From the NCBI GenBank assembly GCA_016205975.1, contig JACQSK010000017.1:1-23306 (forward strand): a stretch of 23,306 nucleotides of DNA, in the 5' to 3' direction. The notes beneath the pieces are model-generated. The model saw nothing but the letters and a program-made list of their open reading frames with translations, made no database searches and was not told the origin of the DNA. Within the stretch, counting starts at the first letter, position 1. Each line of letters begins with the position of its first letter. Below, piece after piece: positions 8,388 through 14,766 of the stretch. Made by a program: the position numbers and the translations under genes. Origin of the DNA: Candidatus Uhrbacteria bacterium (lineage in GTDB: Bacteria; Patescibacteria; ABY1; SG8-24; GWF2-40-263).

Positions 8388-8396
8388 ACTATAGCA
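8388..8396 (-). promoter_or_regulatory. Extended -10 promoter of clpP
   Basis: TGCTATAGT (8396-8388, minus strand) is a TGn extended -10 box that overlaps the stop codon of the upstream DHH gene. The start would be near 8381, giving a leader of about 22 nt. Confidence 0.5.
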
Positions 8397-9369
8397 TGGC
8401 CATAGCCCGATCGACTAGCACCTGGCAGCCGGTCTCATCACAGAGATAGGAGCCGCGCGGGCTCGTGAACCCGGCGGCTTTTTGATGCCCGCCGCCGCCA
8501 AAGGCTTTCGCCACGCGCGAGACATCGTGGGCGCTGGAGCGCATGCTGACCTTGAGATGTCCTTCGGGGGTTTCTTGGATGACAAACAAGGTATGGGCGT
8601 CCACCACGAGCTGCAAAAAATTGGAGATGCCTTCCACCTCGGCATGCGTGAGCCCAGCCTCCCGTATATCTTGGAGCGTGAGGAAGGTGAACACCGCGCC
8701 TGTGGCCTCGTGGCGCATGAGCCGCGTGAGCGCGCATCCCCAGATGCGCAAGGCGCTCACGGACCGGCTTTGATAGAGATGGCGGATGACGTCTTGGATG
8801 CGCCCTCCGCACATCATGAGATCCGATGCGGCGTTGAACGCTCGTTCACCCGTGGCGGAGTTGGAGAAGACGGTCGTGTCAAAGCAGATCCCCGTGAGCA
8901 GGCAGGTCGCGATGTCACGGCTGGGGACGATCTGATTGTGCACAAAGAAGCGATGCACGACTTCCGCCGTGGCCGGGGACTCGACGACGACTTGGTTCAC
9001 ATCCCCGTAGCGCGGGTTGGTCGCGTGGTGGTCGATGTTCACGACCGTCGGGCGGTGGGGCGCGTTTTCTAGGAGTCCGCGCACGAAGGCAGCGTCGGAA
9101 CAGTCAAAGACCGCGACCAGATCAATCGTTTCGTCTTGGAAGATTTCTCGTCTTGTGGTCGTGAGCTCTATTCCAGGAAGGAAACGATAGGGCTCTGGAA
9201 CGGGCTCGTTCACGAAGACCGGAACGTTTACGCCACGCCCCTTGAGTTCCAGAGCGAGCGCAAGCGAAGATCCTAGCGAGTCGCCGTCCAGGCGCTCATC
9301 GCAAATGAAGACCGGCCGCTTGGCATTCAAGAGAAGATCGTAGATTTGGCGGTGGGTAAAAGCTTCCAT
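8389..9369 (-). CDS. DHH/DHHA1 phosphoesterase (NrnA-like oligoribonuclease or pAp phosphatase)
   Basis: This 326-residue enzyme belongs to the bifunctional NrnA family, which in other bacteria degrades short oligoribonucleotides and dephosphorylates 3'-phosphoadenosine 5'-phosphate. Visible motifs are LDGDSLGS (about residues 27-34), VFDCSDA (about 88-93), NIDHHATN with the DHH at 113-115, and the C-terminal DHHA1 motif GGGGHQKAAGF. In motif I the residue that is usually His before the aspartates appears to be Asp24 (CDERLDGD), which is odd and may change metal binding. The ATG at 9369 is chosen because it lies about 22 nt after a predicted start, while upstream frames run into the promoter. 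It is transcribed divergently from smc. The stop codon overlaps the clpP -10 box. Confidence 0.93.
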   Translation of the reverse strand: MEAFTHRQIYDLLLNAKRPVFICDERLDGDSLGSSLALALELKGRGVNVPVFVNEPVPEPYRFLPGIELTTTRREIFQDETIDLVAVFDCSDAAFVRGLLENAPHRPTVVNIDHHATNPRYGDVNQVVVESPATAEVVHRFFVHNQIVPSRDIATCLLTGICFDTTVFSNSATGERAFNAASDLMMCGGRIQDVIRHLYQSRSVSALRIWGCALTRLMRHEATGAVFTFLTLQDIREAGLTHAEVEGISNFLQLVVDAHTLFVIQETPEGHLKVSMRSSAHDVSRVAKAFGGGGHQKAAGFTSPRGSYLCDETGCQVLVDRAMAML

Positions 9370-9386
9370 AGTTTGTGTAGGGGAGC

Positions 9387-9415
9387 AGACTATCCTACCC
9401 AAGCAGGGAGGTCAA
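9387..9415 (-). promoter_or_regulatory. Promoter of the DHH phosphoesterase gene
   Basis: TTGACC (9415-9410) and TAGTCT (9392-9387) are 17 nt apart on the minus strand. The -35 box ends 2 nt from the extended -10 box of smc on the other strand, so polymerase can hardly occupy both promoters at once. Confidence 0.65.
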
Positions 9416-9416
9416 C

Positions 9417-9425
9417 TGATATAAT
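9417..9425 (+). promoter_or_regulatory. Extended -10 promoter of smc (leaderless)
   Basis: TGATATAAT is a perfect extended -10 box. Only 9 nt separate it from the ATG at 9435, so the mRNA should start within about 0-3 nt of the start codon. No Shine-Dalgarno sequence is present. Confidence 0.7.
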
Positions 9426-9434
9426 CGTCCCTGT

Positions 9435-11702
9435 ATGTTTCTGTCGAGGCTGGAGATTCAGGGTTTTAAAACGTTTGCGAAAAAAACGCAGCTGACTTTT
9501 CTTCCGCCCAAGGCGTCACGCTCGCCGATTACGGCGATTGTGGGACCCAATGGTTCTGGGAAGTCGAACCTGGCCGACGCGATCCGGTGGGTCTTGGGGG
9601 AGCAGAGTTTGAAATTGCTCCGCGGAAAAAAATCCGAGGACGTGATTTTTTCCGGCTCCGAGGGGAAAGGCCGTGCCGGGTTTGCTGAGGTCTCGCTCAC
9701 TTTCAACAACGAGGACCACGCCATGCCCATCGACTACGCGCAGGTGACCATCGTGCGGCGACTGTATCGGGACGGCACGAGCGAGTACCTGTTGAACGGG
9801 AGCGCGGCGCGCCTGATCGACATCCAGCTTCTGCTCGCCCAAGCTAACGTGGGCCAGCGATCTTACTCGGTGATCGGCCAGGGCATGATCGACCATATTT
9901 TGGTATCGACGCCCGAGGAGCGCAAGGCATTTTTCGACGATGCCACAGGCGTCAAGCCGTTTCAGATCAAGCGGCACGAGGCCATGCTGAAACTCACCCG
10001 CACGCACGAGAACCTCGCCGACGTCGAAATGCTCTTGCGCGAGATCGAACCGCGCCTGCGTTCCTTGAAGCGTCAGGCCAGCCGTCTGGAACAACGCGGA
10101 GAAGTCGAGCGCGATCTGCATCGCCTTGAGGCGGACTACTACGGCGCGCAATGGTGGGAGCTCATGGGCCACAAGGGAGAGACGAAGAAAGCGTTTGAGG
10201 AGGCGGACAAGGAGATCAAGCAGCAGCGCGCACAGCTGGCGCGCCTTGAAAAAGAAACCGAGCGTGTCGAGCGTTCAGAGACGGGAGAGGATGCGTCGCT
10301 TACGGCGCTGCAGGAGACGTGTCGCGCGTTCCAAAAAAAGCGCGACGCGCTGCGCTCCCAACAATTTGAAACCGAGAAAGCCATCGAGATGGCGCGCGTG
10401 AAGGCACAGTCGCATTGGGCACCGCTGCCGTTGCTTAAGATCGTGGAGGAGGTGGAGGAGATGGTGAGAGGACTGAGGGGACTTCAAGGGCTTCGGGGGT
10501 TGGATGAAATCATCAAAGGGATTAACGCTCTCCTCGGACGGTCGGAAAAACTTTCAAAAAATCTCCAGCGACCCAACCCGGAGGACATCAAGCCAGACCC
10601 GGCGCTCTTGGCGAAGCTCAAAGAGCTGCGCGAGCAAGAAGAGAATCTCGGAAAAGATTTAGCAAAGGCTGAAGCGCAGATCGATGCTCACCTGAGCCAG
10701 GAGAAAACTGCGCGCACAGAGCTCATCGAAACGCAACGGACGCTGCGCGAGAAGCAGACGCAGATTCACCTCCTTGAAAACCAGCGCAACACGCTACAGA
10801 TCGACCTGGCGAGATTTGAGGAACGCGAGCATGCGCTCGTGCGCGAGATGGATGAGTTCATGAAGGAGCGCGCGGTGAATGTGAGGGAGGGGGACAAAGG
10901 GGGACAAAGGGCGCAAAGGGGGCAAGGGGGACAGGAGCTTTATCCGGAGATTCAGCATTTGCGCGAGAAGCTCGAGCTCATCGGGGGGATTGATCCGGAG
11001 ATCGTGAAAGAGTACGAGGAGACGAAAGAGCGGCACGCGTTTCTCGCTGGGCAGTTTGAGGATCTTGAGAAAGCCATCAAGAGTACGGAAAAGATTATCG
11101 AAGAGCTGGACGAGCAAATTGAAAAGCAGTCCAAGGCCGTGTTTTCGAAAATCAATAAAGAGTTTGAGCGTTATTTCAAGATGCTGTTTGGTGGCGGGTC
11201 TTGTCAGCTCGTAAAAATTACACGGGAAGAAATAGAAAACGAAAATAGCGAAAGTGAGGGAGGCCCTGGCTTCAGCCAGAGCGCGGTTGTCGGTGAGAAT
11301 GCCGTCGAGAACAAACTTGAGCGACTCAAGGATCCCGTCGTGGGCGTGGACATCCTGGCCACGCCGCCGGGTAAGAAACTCAAGGCGCTCAATTTGCTCT
11401 CCGGCGGCGAGCGGGCGCTCACGTCCATTGCGCTTCTCTCCGCGATTATGGCTGTGAACCCCGCGCCGTTTGTCGTGCTCGACGAGGTGGATGCGGCGCT
11501 CGATGAAGCCAACACGGTGCGGTTCGCCTCCATCCTCGAGGACCTCTCGCGCTCGAGCCAGTTCATTATCATCACGCACAACCGCGCCACCATGGAGAAG
11601 GCCGACATCCTCTATGGCGTTACCATGGGAACGGAAGGGGTGTCCAATCTGCTCTCTGTGCACTTGGAGGAGCTAACCCAGAATGGAACGGCACGGCGAT
11701 AG
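9435..11702 (+). CDS. smc: SMC-family chromosome segregation ATPase, short and apparently without a hinge
   Basis: SMC proteins fold and help segregate chromosomes as ATP-driven dimers. The N-terminus is canonical (MFLSRLEIQGFKTFAKKTQL), with Walker A GPNGSGKSN (about residues 37-45) and the VIGQGMIDHIL region. The C-terminal head has the signature LLSGGERALT (about 654), Walker B FVVLDEVDAALD (about 679-690) and the ITHN switch. Between the heads are only about 430 residues of mostly coiled coil, against roughly 800-900 in a full SMC. No globular hinge with the usual Gly-rich dimer motifs can be seen; the middle has a short LRGLQGLRGLDEIIKGINALLG stretch instead. The total of 755 residues compares with about 1,150 usually. 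A purine-rich repeat adds a Gly/Gln/Arg segment near residues 483-500. How it dimerises without a hinge is unclear. RecN or SbcC are less likely given the N-terminus. Confidence 0.93.
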   Translation: MFLSRLEIQGFKTFAKKTQLTFLPPKASRSPITAIVGPNGSGKSNLADAIRWVLGEQSLKLLRGKKSEDVIFSGSEGKGRAGFAEVSLTFNNEDHAMPIDYAQVTIVRRLYRDGTSEYLLNGSAARLIDIQLLLAQANVGQRSYSVIGQGMIDHILVSTPEERKAFFDDATGVKPFQIKRHEAMLKLTRTHENLADVEMLLREIEPRLRSLKRQASRLEQRGEVERDLHRLEADYYGAQWWELMGHKGETKKAFEEADKEIKQQRAQLARLEKETERVERSETGEDASLTALQETCRAFQKKRDALRSQQFETEKAIEMARVKAQSHWAPLPLLKIVEEVEEMVRGLRGLQGLRGLDEIIKGINALLGRSEKLSKNLQRPNPEDIKPDPALLAKLKELREQEENLGKDLAKAEAQIDAHLSQEKTARTELIETQRTLREKQTQIHLLENQRNTLQIDLARFEEREHALVREMDEFMKERAVNVREGDKGGQRAQRGQGGQELYPEIQHLREKLELIGGIDPEIVKEYEETKERHAFLAGQFEDLEKAIKSTEKIIEELDEQIEKQSKAVFSKINKEFERYFKMLFGGGSCQLVKITREEIENENSESEGGPGFSQSAVVGENAVENKLERLKDPVVGVDILATPPGKKLKALNLLSGGERALTSIALLSAIMAVNPAPFVVLDEVDAALDEANTVRFASILEDLSRSSQFIIITHNRATMEKADILYGVTMGTEGVSNLLSVHLEELTQNGTARR
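10441..10501 (+). repeat. Gly/Leu/Arg-coding purine-rich tract at the SMC midpoint
   Basis: The sense strand is almost free of pyrimidines and contains GAGGGGACTTCAAGGGCTTCG-like units encoding three near-identical RGLRG/QGLRG steps. It lies where a hinge would be expected. It is related in style, not in exact sequence, to the tract at 10883. Confidence 0.5.
10883..10935 (+). repeat. Purine-rich ~10-nt repeat inside smc
   Basis: Tandem units GGGGGACAAAG, GGGGACAAAG and GGCGCAAAGG are inserted in-frame in the C-terminal coiled coil and encode a Gly/Gln/Arg/Lys-rich segment. The units match those in trmD (2551-2590) and in the gene at 20284 (20416-20455). Confidence 0.75.
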
Positions 11703-11736
11703 CTAGCAGGGGCAGATAGCCAGCAGGACTCGATCG

Positions 11737-11745
11737 TGTTACATT
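11737..11745 (+). promoter_or_regulatory. Extended -10 promoter of the toxin-antitoxin operon (leaderless)
   Basis: TGTTACATT is an extended -10 box 7 nt before the ATG at 11753. The transcript would begin at about the start codon. Confidence 0.5.
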
Positions 11746-11752
11746 TATTTAT

Positions 11753-11947
11753 ATGCAGACGATTACAACACAACAAAAATTACGCCATATCTATCGTGCC
11801 AGTATCGATCTCGCTGATCTGGTGGAAGACCTGCTTGAAAAAACGAGCGATTTTGATCCAAAATTTCTGACGGGGTTGCAGCGATCGATCAAGGAGGTAG
11901 ACAAAGGGAAGACGCGCAAGGTTGGTTCTCTTCTTGAGCTTGTCTAG
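11753..11947 (+). CDS. Putative antitoxin of a RelE/ParE-type module
   Basis: This 64-residue, mainly helical, acidic-to-mixed protein (for example SIDLADLVEDLLEKTSDFDPKF cut into two helices) ends 2 nt before the start of a RelE/ParE-like toxin. I do not recognise a DNA-binding fold by sequence; the antitoxin role is inferred from size, order and spacing, the standard antitoxin-first layout. The ATG follows an extended -10 box by 7 nt, so translation probably starts on a leaderless mRNA. Antitoxins of this type usually neutralise the toxin through a C-terminal extension and may repress their own promoter. Confidence 0.7.
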   Translation: MQTITTQQKLRHIYRASIDLADLVEDLLEKTSDFDPKFLTGLQRSIKEVDKGKTRKVGSLLELV

Positions 11948-11949
11948 CT

Positions 11950-12216
11950 ATGCGCGAGCTCATTGTGACTCGCCAATTCACGAAAGATTTTCGTCTCCTC
12001 GACCCCATCATGCAATCCAAGGCCGAGAGGGTGGCACAACAGCTCCGTATAAGACCAACGAACATAGCGTTCCCCATAAAAAAACTTCAAGGCTTTGCTC
12101 GTCCGCCTTTGTGGCGGGTTCGACTTGGGGACTACAGACTTATCTATACATTTGATCGTACGAGCGTCACTCTGCATCGAATCTCTCACCGTAAAGACGT
12201 GTATCGCCACCTCTAA
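11950..12216 (+). CDS. RelE/ParE-superfamily toxin (YafQ/RelE-like mRNA interferase)
   Basis: This 88-residue protein has the compact RelE/ParE toxin layout: an N-terminal strand and helices (TRQFTKDFRLLDPIMQSKA), then the hallmark beta-sheet region LWRVRLGDYRLIYTFD, ending in ISHRKDVYRHL. The Arg in RVRLGDYR and the terminal HRKDVY are typical positions of catalytic or core residues in RelE-like ribosome-dependent mRNA interferases. A ParE-like gyrase poison cannot be excluded from sequence alone. It starts 2 nt after the antitoxin stop, so the two are co-translated. A strong intrinsic terminator follows directly (12218-12246). Confidence 0.88.
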   Translation: MRELIVTRQFTKDFRLLDPIMQSKAERVAQQLRIRPTNIAFPIKKLQGFARPPLWRVRLGDYRLIYTFDRTSVTLHRISHRKDVYRHL

Positions 12217-12217
12217 C

Positions 12218-12246
12218 AAAACACACCCAAACGTTGGGTGTGTTTT
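12218..12246 (+). terminator. Intrinsic terminator of the toxin-antitoxin operon
   Basis: AAAACACACCCAA and TTGGGTGTGTTTT form a perfect 13-bp stem with a 3-nt ACG loop. The T-rich end follows. By symmetry it could also stop minus-strand transcripts from the cassette on the right. Confidence 0.85.
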
Positions 12247-12261
12247 CGTTCAGCGATCTTG

Positions 12262-12326
12262 GCACGAGAGGGGCTCGTGCAAAAGTCGCTCTGGCGGTCG
12301 TGAAGGGTCGTGCCTTCTCGACCGCC
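12262..12326 (-). terminator. Two stable hairpins after the 105-residue gene
   Basis: Downstream of the minus-strand gene ending at 12362 are two perfect stems: 12293-12326 (8 bp, a T·T mismatch, then 5 bp) and 12262-12280 (GCACGAG/CTCGTGC, 7 bp). Between them lies ACTTTTG. They probably end or protect the cassette transcript, although the U-tract is weak. Confidence 0.45.
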
Positions 12327-12361
12327 CGTGGCGTGTTTCTTGAACAGGCGTGTCTCGAGTG

Positions 12362-12679
12362 TCAGGCCTTCATGCGCCTGAGTACGCGCACGAGCTGCTT
12401 CTTGCTGCGCCTGGCTTGGTGCAGGAGTTCCTGGCCGAGCACCTGCTCGAGCGCGGCCGGCTCGTCCGCTTGCTCTCGCACCAGGCGCGCCGTTGCGCCG
12501 CTGAGCAACTCCAGACCTGCGTCAAACGCGCGTCCGAGTTCCTTCTGCGCTTCACGGAACTTGCGCTGTGCACGCTCTTGATCGCCCAGCAAGAGCCGAG
12601 CATGCGCGGCGATGTAGCGCACACGGCTCTGCCTGAGGCGGTTGTAGCTCTCGCGTACGCGAGAAAAAGGAACAGACAT
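12362..12679 (-). CDS. Small basic helical protein of unknown function
   Basis: I do not recognise this 105-residue protein. It is Arg/Gln/Ala/Leu-rich and almost entirely predicted helix (for example SRVRYIAAHARLLLGDQERA and KFREAQKELGRAFDAGLELL), with a strongly basic C-terminus (RRSKKQLVRVLRRMKA). It could bind nucleic acid or form a helical bundle; this is inference. The ATG at 12679 has GGAGG 4 nt upstream, but that site forms the 3' arm of a 13-bp hairpin (12685-12731), so initiation may be controlled by folding. It is the last gene of the minus-strand accessory cassette and recalls the helical proteins at 14223 and 21452. Confidence 0.75.
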   Translation of the reverse strand: MSVPFSRVRESYNRLRQSRVRYIAAHARLLLGDQERAQRKFREAQKELGRAFDAGLELLSGATARLVREQADEPAALEQVLGQELLHQARRSKKQLVRVLRRMKA

Positions 12680-12684
12680 GGGAC

Positions 12685-12731
12685 CTCCTCAACCGAGGTT
12701 CCGATCCGTGATCGGCATCTCGGTTGAGGAG
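12685..12731 (-). promoter_or_regulatory. Structured leader A, sequestering the ribosome site of the 12679 gene
   Basis: On the minus strand CTCCTCAACCGAG (12731-12719) pairs perfectly over 13 bp with CTCGGTTGAGGAG (12697-12685). An inner CCGATC/GATCGG stem is set off by a small internal loop. The 3' arm contains the GAGG(AGG) Shine-Dalgarno sequence of the gene starting at 12679. The CTCAACCGAG...CTCGGTTGAG core recurs at 13472-13513 and 14817-14858. Confidence 0.7.
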
Positions 12732-12770
12732 CTCGCCAGTGCCCCTCGAGAATCTCGGAGCGCTGGCGAG
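12732..12770 (-). terminator. Hairpin after the second PQ-loop gene
   Basis: CTCGCCAG/CTGGCGAG (12732-12739 and 12763-12770) form a perfect 8-bp stem, with a smaller GAG/CTC hairpin inside. It directly abuts leader A. There is no U-tract, so it may be an RNA-stability or processing element rather than a true terminator. Confidence 0.4.
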
Positions 12771-12782
12771 CAGGAGACAGGG

Positions 12783-13085
12783 TCAGATCTCGGTGTCGGG
12801 ATGCATCCGTCGGCCGTAGGGCGGCTTGCGGAAGCGGATGGTGAGGGACCGGACCCAGATCGTCGAGACGATGCTCAGGATCATACCCCACATCTGCCAC
12901 TGGTCGCCCAGGCGCCAGCCGTTGAGGGCGAAGATCGCCTGGAAGGCGATGAAGAAGACGAACATCTTGATCGAGACGCCCGTCGAGTCCCTCGTCTTCA
13001 GCAGGTCGAGTCCCTGCACGGCGATGATGATGGCGTTCCCGATGCCTGCCACCATGATCACCCCGTTCATGATCTGATCGAACAC
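12783..13085 (-). CDS. PQ-loop/SemiSWEET-like small membrane protein
   Basis: This 100-residue protein has three predicted membrane helices and the SemiSWEET pattern: LLKTRDSTGVSIKMFVFF (about residues 28-45) corresponds to the KTK-S-x-G-x-S loop after helix 1, followed by an aromatic second helix and WGMILSIVSTIWV as the third. SemiSWEETs are half-transporters that dimerise to move sugars; the substrate here is unknown. The normally conserved Pro-Gln of helix 1 appears as Val-Gln (AVQGLD), a loss of a key residue that could change gating. The GTG start at 13085 has AGGAGG 4 nt upstream. It lies 12 nt after the stop of a second protein of the same general type (13098-13409), so the pair may form a heteromer. 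Confidence 0.8.
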   Translation of the reverse strand: MFDQIMNGVIMVAGIGNAIIIAVQGLDLLKTRDSTGVSIKMFVFFIAFQAIFALNGWRLGDQWQMWGMILSIVSTIWVRSLTIRFRKPPYGRRMHPDTEI

Positions 13086-13097
13086 GGTCCCTCCTGG

Positions 13098-13409
13098 CTA
13101 GTAGGTGGTGTACTGGTACACGAGGACGAAACTGGCCGCGAGGCCCAGCACGTCCGCGGGCAGAAGATACCAGGCGCGGGCGCTCACCTGGTACGGGATG
13201 CGCACGGCGTAAAGCACGAGCGCCACGACGATAAGCACGGGGTCGATCCCGCACACGCCCGACTTCCAGTTGCTGTAGATCTGCGACGGGAAGCCCAAGA
13301 GGACCATCCCAATGCCGCAGGCGAGCGTGAGCTTGCCCAGACGCGCCTTCCAAGGCTCGAGGATCCGAGCAAGCCGCTCGGTGACCCTCTCGTCGTTGTG
13401 GGGATCCAT
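13098..13409 (-). CDS. PQ-loop-like small membrane protein
   Basis: This 103-residue protein has a charged N-terminal helix (about residues 1-25) and then three membrane helices. The segment LGFPSQIYSNWKSGVCGIDP (about 38-57) resembles the PQ-loop pattern, with Pro-Ser-Gln in place of Pro-Gln. The third helix, ADVLGLAASFVLVYQY, ends near the C-terminus. It belongs broadly to the SWEET/PQ-loop/PnuC group of three-helix-bundle transporters; the substrate is unknown. The ATG at 13409 follows AAAGGAG by 4 nt, just downstream of a TGGCGG/CCGCCA hairpin and structured leader B. It is the upstream partner of 12783-13085. Confidence 0.78.
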   Translation of the reverse strand: MDPHNDERVTERLARILEPWKARLGKLTLACGIGMVLLGFPSQIYSNWKSGVCGIDPVLIVVALVLYAVRIPYQVSARAWYLLPADVLGLAASFVLVYQYTTY

Positions 13410-13419
13410 GAGACTCCTT

Positions 13420-13540
13420 TGGCGGGGAATCCGCCAGGGATGAGTTGTAATTGATCAGGGTTGTTTCGTCCCTCAACCGAGTCTTCGAGTCTCTCCTCGA
13501 CTTCTCGGTTGAGTCCCCAAGCGTTGCGTAAGCTTAGGGC
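13420..13540 (-). promoter_or_regulatory. Structured leader B of the PQ-loop pair
   Basis: Read on the minus strand, it starts with CCCTAAGCT and then a hairpin with arms CTCAACCGAG/CTCGGTTGAG (13504-13513 and 13472-13481, perfect 10 bp) topped by TCGAG/CTCGA. GGGACGAAACAAC follows, then a TGGCGG/CCGCCA hairpin (13420-13436) that touches the AAAGGAG ribosome site. Leader C (14767-14895) has the same parts in the same order with high identity. Confidence 0.7.
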
Positions 13541-14145
13541 ACGGGGACCGGTCGGCGCAAACAGTGGCGACGACCGGCCCCCATGAGAAAGGTGATGCGG
13601 GCGCTACCCGAACCACGAAGGGAAACGCACCACGACGGCGCCTCCGGGGTAGGTGCAGCTAGGAGAGGAGAGCTGCGGGTTCCTTGCTCGATCGGCCTCA
13701 CGTCTCTGGACGAGACGAGGGCTCGAGCACGACCGTTGACGGGACGGACACGGATCGAGATCTTCTCGATCAGAGCTCTCGCATTGGCGCCGCGAGAGTC
13801 GAGCGGGTCATTGCCTCCATGACCAAGGAGAGTTCGTTTAACTCGTACGTGACGAGCGGTCCGACTCACAAGACCGTTGAACCTGGTTGGGATGGCGAGT
13901 CCCTTAAAGCCGTCACAGGTTCGGATAGGCTTCCATGCTTTGGCGCGACCCTTGACCGACGCCTCGAGTTTCCTCGAGCGGTGTGCTCCAACAGGATTGC
14001 TACGTACTTGAGTATCGCTACTCTTTCCTCACGCTCTGTTGTGCAAACCGGCATAGTGCGCCGGGTCATCTCTATGATCCACGTCTGGGCGATGACGTTA
14101 CCTTACGGCCCCAGACGCTTCCTTCAAAAATTCATGTTTCCTCCA
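13541..14145 (-). ncRNA. Candidate large structured non-coding RNA
   Basis: About 600 nt between the coiled-coil gene and leader B have no convincing reading frame but many stable local stems: 13548-13577 (7 bp), 13655-13676 (6), 13696-13720 (9 with bulge), 13753-13771 (8), 13776-13798 (7), 13963-13978 (6), 14010-14023 (5), 14048-14064 (5) and 14065-14096 (6). On the minus strand two of these have GNRA tetraloops (GAAA at 13969-13972 and GCGA at 14015-14018), as is common in folded RNAs, which favours a minus-strand transcript in line with the flanking genes. It does not match motifs of RNase P RNA, tmRNA or SRP RNA that I can recall. In size and density it resembles large ornate RNAs such as GOLLD or ROOL, without recognised sequence identity. 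A decayed gene is the main alternative. Confidence 0.45.
14124..14135 (-). other. Three-codon reading frame with an ideal ribosome site
   Basis: GGAGG (14144-14140) stands 4 nt before ATG (14135-14133), exactly the spacing used by neighbouring genes, but the frame reads Met-Asn-Phe-stop. One extra T would give a frame beginning MNFLKEASG before another stop. It may be a start-stop regulatory site or the relic of a gene. Confidence 0.4.
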
Positions 14146-14222
14146 GGGGTTGCATGATGTCAGCGCATCGCGAGCGCCGACGACTTGGGCTACGGCCACA
14201 TAGGCCTGCCCCTTGTTGGCCG

Positions 14223-14753
14223 CTACTTGGCCACGGCCTGGCCAACCGGGTGTTCGAGCTCCTTGATCGCCTGCTTGAGGCGGGCGACCTCGTGGGTCTT
14301 GTCCAGGACGAAGTCGAGACGGTACTCGGCCTCGGCCACGTACGCGAGCGACACGCGGACGTTTTCGCGCTGGGCGGGCTTGAGGCTCGCCTTCGCGAAC
14401 ATGGCCCCGTCGTGCTCGCGGAGCTCCTTGAGCCTCCGCGCGTTGTGCTCGATCGGGTTGTCCGGTGCGAGTCCTCCCACCTCGCGCAGGGCGCGGCGGA
14501 AGTTGTTCTCGGAGAACCGCAACGCGCGCTCCGCCCCCTCGAGCTGCAGGTGCAGCTTCGAGAGCGCCCGCTCACGCGAGACCTCTCCGGCCTCGCTCAC
14601 GAGCGCGTTCTGAAGCTCCGCCTTCGCGGCCTCCAGGCGCGCCTGCGCCTTCTCGGCACGCGCGGGATTGAACCCCTGCGCGTTGAAGGCGACGTTGAAC
14701 TCGGCCTGAGCGACCGACAGGGCGGCACGAGCCTGCCCGAGACGTTCCGACAT
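14223..14753 (-). CDS. Coiled-coil protein of unknown function
   Basis: This 176-residue protein is almost all predicted helix with heptad-like Ala/Leu/Glu spacing (for example ARAALSVAQAEFNVAF, EKAQARLEAAKAELQNAL and KLHLQLEGAERALRF). No signal peptide, membrane span or catalytic motif is visible. I do not recognise the family; a structural or scaffold role is a guess. I chose the ATG at 14753 because AAGGAG ends 6 nt before it; the in-frame ATG at 14759 touches the ribosome site with no spacing. It is preceded by structured leader C and followed by the possible structured RNA block. Its style resembles the helical proteins at 12362 and 21452. Confidence 0.78.
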   Translation of the reverse strand: MSERLGQARAALSVAQAEFNVAFNAQGFNPARAEKAQARLEAAKAELQNALVSEAGEVSRERALSKLHLQLEGAERALRFSENNFRRALREVGGLAPDNPIEHNARRLKELREHDGAMFAKASLKPAQRENVRVSLAYVAEAEYRLDFVLDKTHEVARLKQAIKELEHPVGQAVAK

Positions 14754-14766
14754 GACCATCTCCTTC

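Noticed and set aside
13534..13869. A 111-codon minus-strand frame in the structured block
   Set aside because: No Shine-Dalgarno sequence, unlike all neighbouring accessory genes, and the sequence is dominated by stem-loops.
13541..14145. RNase P RNA, tmRNA or SRP RNA
   Set aside because: Key signatures (RNase P core ACAGAAA and GAGGAAAGTCC, tmRNA ends and tag frame, SRP GGAAGGAAGCAGCC) are not present; a GAGGAAAG match alone is insufficient.
13684..14157. A 157-codon plus-strand frame
   Set aside because: No ribosome site, mixed composition, no recognisable fold, and it overlaps many stable hairpins.
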